From Pseudomonadota bacterium (GTDB lineage: Bacteria > Pseudomonadota > Alphaproteobacteria > Acetobacterales > Acetobacteraceae): a stretch of DNA of 54,113 bases. Below, one piece after another: positions 51,936 through 54,113 of the stretch (within the stretch, counting starts at the first letter, position 1; every line of letters begins with the position of its first letter). The position numbers were made by a program, and so were the translations under genes. The DNA lies in contig JAKAEC010000007.1 of the NCBI GenBank assembly GCA_021818425.1, positions 1 through 54,113 of the forward strand, read 5' to 3'. The notes beneath the pieces are model-generated. The model was not told the DNA's origin and searched no databases. It was given only the letters and a program-made list of their open reading frames with translations.

Positions 51936-53067
51936 ATGTCCGCTGAATCAGACCAATTAAATGAGCAGATCGGCCGCTCGGTCGCCCTGCTAAGGAGGCA
52001 TCTTTGACTGGGATGCCGCTGTCCTCAAACTCGCCGAGTTAAACCACCGGGCCGAGGACCCGAATCTTTGGAACGATGCTGAAGCCGCTCAGGCTGTAAT
52101 GCGCGAACGCAACCGACTGTCCTCAATGGTTGATGGCGTTAACGCCATCGAGACAGAAGCCAAAGACACACTTGAGCTAATCGGGTTGGCCGAGGCGGAA
52201 AATGACGAGGCTATGGTAAAGGACGGCTTGGCCACGCTCGAACGCCTGGCGGGATCGGCCAAGGAGAAGGAGATCGAATCGCTCCTCTCCGGCGAAGCAG
52301 ACAGCCGCGACGCCTTCGTGGAAATCAATGCCGGTGCGGGCGGCACCGAGGCGCAGGATTGGGCACAGATGCTGGCCCGCATGTATCTGCGATGGGCCGA
52401 ACGCAGAGGATTCAAAACAGAGATCATGGAAGAATCCGAGGGTGAGCAGGCCGGGATCAAATCGATGACCATCCAGATTTCCGGCACTAACGCCTATGGC
52501 TGGCTGAAGACTGAAGCAGGCGTGCACCGCCTCGTGCGCATCTCGCCGTTCGACGCCAATGCGCGGCGTCAGACAAGCTTTGCCAGCGTTTGGGTTTACC
52601 CGGTGGTAGATGACACGATCGAGATCGAGATCAACCCTGCGGATTTGAAAGTGGATACGTTCCGCGCCTCAGGCGCTGGCGGCCAGCACGTGAACAAAAC
52701 CGAATCGGCAATCCGTATCACCCACGTGCCTTCTGGCATAATCGTCGCCTGCCAGACCGACCGCTCCCAGCACCGCAACCGCGCCACCGCCATGAACATG
52801 CTAAAAGCCCGGCTCTATGAGCAGGAATTGCAGAAGCGCGAGGCCAAGGCGGCGGCCACCGAAGCGGCAAAAACCGATATTGGCTGGGGACACCAAATCC
52901 GTTCTTATGTGCTCGCTCCCTACCAGTTGGTGAAGGATTTGCGCAGCAATTATGAGTCTGGCAACCCTGCCGCAGTGCTGGACGGCGCATTGGACCCGTT
53001 CCTAGCCTCATCGCTGGCAGCTCGGGTAGGTGCCACGCGCTCAGAAGCGTCTGCGATGGCGGAATAA
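51936..53067 (+). CDS. prfB: Peptide chain release factor 2, with programmed +1 frameshift
   Basis: Translation from ATG 51936 gives MSAESDQLNEQIGRSVALLRRHL and meets TGA at 52005-52007. A +1 slip at CTT continues in the next frame (DWDAAVLKLAEL ...) to 53067, making 376 residues. The downstream part has the codon-recognition tripeptide SPF (RISPFDANARRQTSF) and the catalytic GGQ (SGAGGQHVNKTESAIRITH). RF2 ends translation at UGA and UAA and controls its own level through this frameshift. A single-frame call would miss the first 23 residues. In relatives it follows mrcA directly. Confidence 0.96.
51993..52008 (+). other. prfB programmed frameshift site
   Basis: AGGAGG (internal Shine-Dalgarno) at 51993-51998, three bases of spacing, then CTT-TGA-C at 52002-52008. 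This is the canonical RF2 recoding signal: low RF2 delays reading of UGA and lets the ribosome slip to GAC. Confidence 0.97.
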
Positions 53068-53102
53068 AAGAGGGGGCCTTACCAGCCCCCTACAATTTGC
53101 GG

Positions 53103-53561
53103 TCATGCCGCGTGCGAAAGCTGCGGTGCGTCGATCGTTTGGTTAGCGGTCTTGGGCACCGTGATTTCGATCCGGCGCGGTTTGGCGCTTTCGGGCACCA
53201 CGTGGCGGACGCTTATATTCAGCAGGCCGTTCACGAGCTCTGCCCCTTCTACAACCATATGCTCGGCCAGGACGAAACGGCGCTGGAATGCTCGAGCAGC
53301 GATACCACGATGCAGAAATTCTCCCTTGGCCTCCTCGGCCAGATTGCCCGAGACCAGCAGCGCATTATCCTTCACCGTAAGCTCAATATTTTCTGGTCCG
53401 AATCCCGCTACAGCCAAACTGACCCGGTAAGAATCTTCACCGATTTTTTCGATATTATAGGGCGGATAGCTCGCCACCTCCTGCGGTAATGTGTCTACAA
53501 GCCGGGCTAAACGGTCAAAGCCAACAGCGGTACGGAAAAGCGGTGCAAAATCGTACGTCAT
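53103..53561 (-). CDS. Small heat shock protein Hsp20 (IbpA-type)
   Basis: 152 residues. The N-terminal FAPLFRTAVGFDRLARLVDTL matches IbpA/HspA proteins, and the alpha-crystallin domain (about 35-130) includes YRVSLAVAGFGPENIELTVKDNALLVSG and GLLNISVRHVVPESAKPRRIEI, with IxI-like ending. It binds unfolding proteins as an ATP-independent holdase. ATG 53561 has AAGGGGG upstream; the longer frame would start inside the leader RNA. The 110-base leader folds into hairpins and has a good promoter, see separate entries. It is convergent with prfB. Confidence 0.94.
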   Translation of the reverse strand: MTYDFAPLFRTAVGFDRLARLVDTLPQEVASYPPYNIEKIGEDSYRVSLAVAGFGPENIELTVKDNALLVSGNLAEEAKGEFLHRGIAARAFQRRFVLAEHMVVEGAELVNGLLNISVRHVVPESAKPRRIEITVPKTANQTIDAPQLSHAA

Positions 53562-53570
53562 GATACAAAA

Positions 53571-53672
53571 CCCCCTTTGAAAGCAAGGCATTTTAACGTG
53601 TTGTAAAAGCCCTCGCGGTTCCCGTTCTGGCAAACCGGACGAGCGCCCAACCCCTCATTGAGGCGGCTGGGC
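53571..53672 (-). promoter_or_regulatory. Structured 5' leader of hsp20, candidate ROSE-like RNA thermometer
   Basis: The leader begins with a hairpin (12 bp with one bulge, arms GCCCAGCC and GGTTGGGC at its base, loop AAU). Near the start codon CCUU-GCUUUCA-AAGG pairs with the ribosome site (53571-53589) and contains the UUGCU motif seen in ROSE elements. An alternative stem, AGGGCUUUUA with UUAAAAUGCCUU, would free that site. ROSE elements are common before alphaproteobacterial hsp20 genes. Confidence 0.5.
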
Positions 53673-53679
53673 AAAGGAT

Positions 53680-53708
53680 ATTATAGGGATTTTAAAAACA
53701 GCTTCAAG
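53680..53708 (-). promoter_or_regulatory. hsp20 promoter
   Basis: On the minus strand a -35 CTTGAA (53703-53708) and a -10 TATAAT (53680-53685) are suitably spaced, preceded by CCC before TATAAT. The pattern suits both the housekeeping sigma factor and an RpoH-type consensus (CTTG-N17-CCTAT). The predicted start near 53673 gives a leader of about 110 bases. Confidence 0.6.
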
Positions 53709-53788
53709 AAAAAATGAATGGCAAAAAACTTGCTGCCTGGTAGCAGGCGACTTTTTATGCCAAGCCAACAACAAAAGGCTGCGGCGCC

Positions 53789-54113
53789 ATGCTCAGCATT
53801 TTTATCGCCATTCTCCCTGCGTTATTGATTTGGGAAATCGCCGCGATCATTGTGAATGTGCGGCTGCCACGCGAAACACGAAAGCGGCTATTTAGGCTTG
53901 GGGGGCGCTTCGCGCTGCTGGCACTGACCATCGAACTCCTAGAGTCTCTGGCGCCCGAGACCGGACTGTCACCCATTGCACATGCCAGCATGCGTGCACT
54001 CCTGCTGGCTGCCGTGCCTGAAGAGTTGGTGAAGTTCGCGGCCGTAAGCCGATTTGGCAAGCGCGAACTCAACGAAATCGGCCCAGGCATCGCGATTCTT
54101 ATCGCGGTGGGTT
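53789..54113 (+). CDS. PrsW-like intramembrane protease (3' end cut by window)
   Basis: The first 108 codons are present: a hydrophobic start (LSIFIAILPALLIWEIAAIIVNV), a second helix and the motif VPEELVKFAAV, the EExxK signature of the PrsW protease family, followed by a third span that runs off the window. PrsW proteins cleave anti-sigma factors in the membrane in Bacillus; the target here is unknown. AAAGGCT precedes the ATG. It lies downstream and opposite to hsp20, so both may share the 53562-53788 region. Confidence 0.72.
   Translation, partial: MLSIFIAILPALLIWEIAAIIVNVRLPRETRKRLFRLGGRFALLALTIELLESLAPETGLSPIAHASMRALLLAAVPEELVKFAAVSRFGKRELNEIGPGIAILIAVG

Overview
This 54 kb window is chromosomal DNA of a Gram-negative alphaproteobacterium. 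Several things point there: the rpsB-tsf-pyrH-frr-uppS-cdsA-dxr-rseP-bamA-skp-lpxD-fabZ-lpxA-lpxI order, the yebC-ruvCAB-ybgC-tolQRAB block, an FnrL-type regulator (CX2CX7C plus a central Cys) and an amidase-PBP1A-prfB backbone. Moderate-to-high GC, the LpxI-type lipid A enzyme and many Tat-like leaders suggest an Acetobacteraceae relative (Acidocella/Acidiphilium-like). That last placement is inference from gene order and protein style, not from a search.

Layout. (1) 1-6.3 kb is an accessory, visibly AT-richer region. It holds the end of a SHOCT protein, an outer-membrane beta-barrel gene diverging from a four-gene run of secreted, Gly-rich or Gly-zipper proteins, and a secreted Gln-rich ORF broken by an amber codon. 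About 1 kb without recognisable genes follows. (2) 6.3-12.3 kb carries a cytosolic gamma-glutamyltransferase, a DUF1656-HlyD-outer membrane factor efflux operon with no FUSC permease, and an HPP-CBS membrane protein. (3) 12.3-15.3 kb holds an orphan ureG, a decayed IS607-type tnpA, a sulfotransferase and gloA. (4) 15.4-28.9 kb is a long minus-strand block for translation, isoprenoid and phospholipid synthesis, outer-membrane assembly and lipid A. (5) 29.6-37.3 kb has an IS5-family scar, then tolB-A-R-Q, ybgC, ruvBAC and yebC; pal is not next to tolB. (6) 37.4-43.2 kb has tRNA-Val, aconitase, an FNR-type regulator with FNR boxes before itself and before a CBS-BON gene, a CPBP protease and tRNA-Pro. 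(7) 43.5-53.1 kb is the amidase-mrcA ... prfB backbone, split by about 5 kb of redox genes. (8) 53.1 kb to the end has an Hsp20 gene with a structured leader and the start of a PrsW-like protease.

The most interesting accessory unit is at 47.0-50.4 kb. A Tat-exported sulfite-oxidase-fold molybdoenzyme and a b561-type cytochrome diverge from a secreted protein built of six Met-rich 11-residue repeats. A CXXC peroxiredoxin-like gene and a Cys-rich LysR regulator follow. This resembles periplasmic Met-rich scavenger plus Mo-dependent methionine sulfoxide reductase systems (MrpX/YedY1/YedZ1 of Azospira) but with different partners. A second candidate for novelty is the Gly/Ser/His-repeat secreted operon at 2.0-4.8 kb. 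prfB carries the classical programmed +1 frameshift and must be annotated across two frames.
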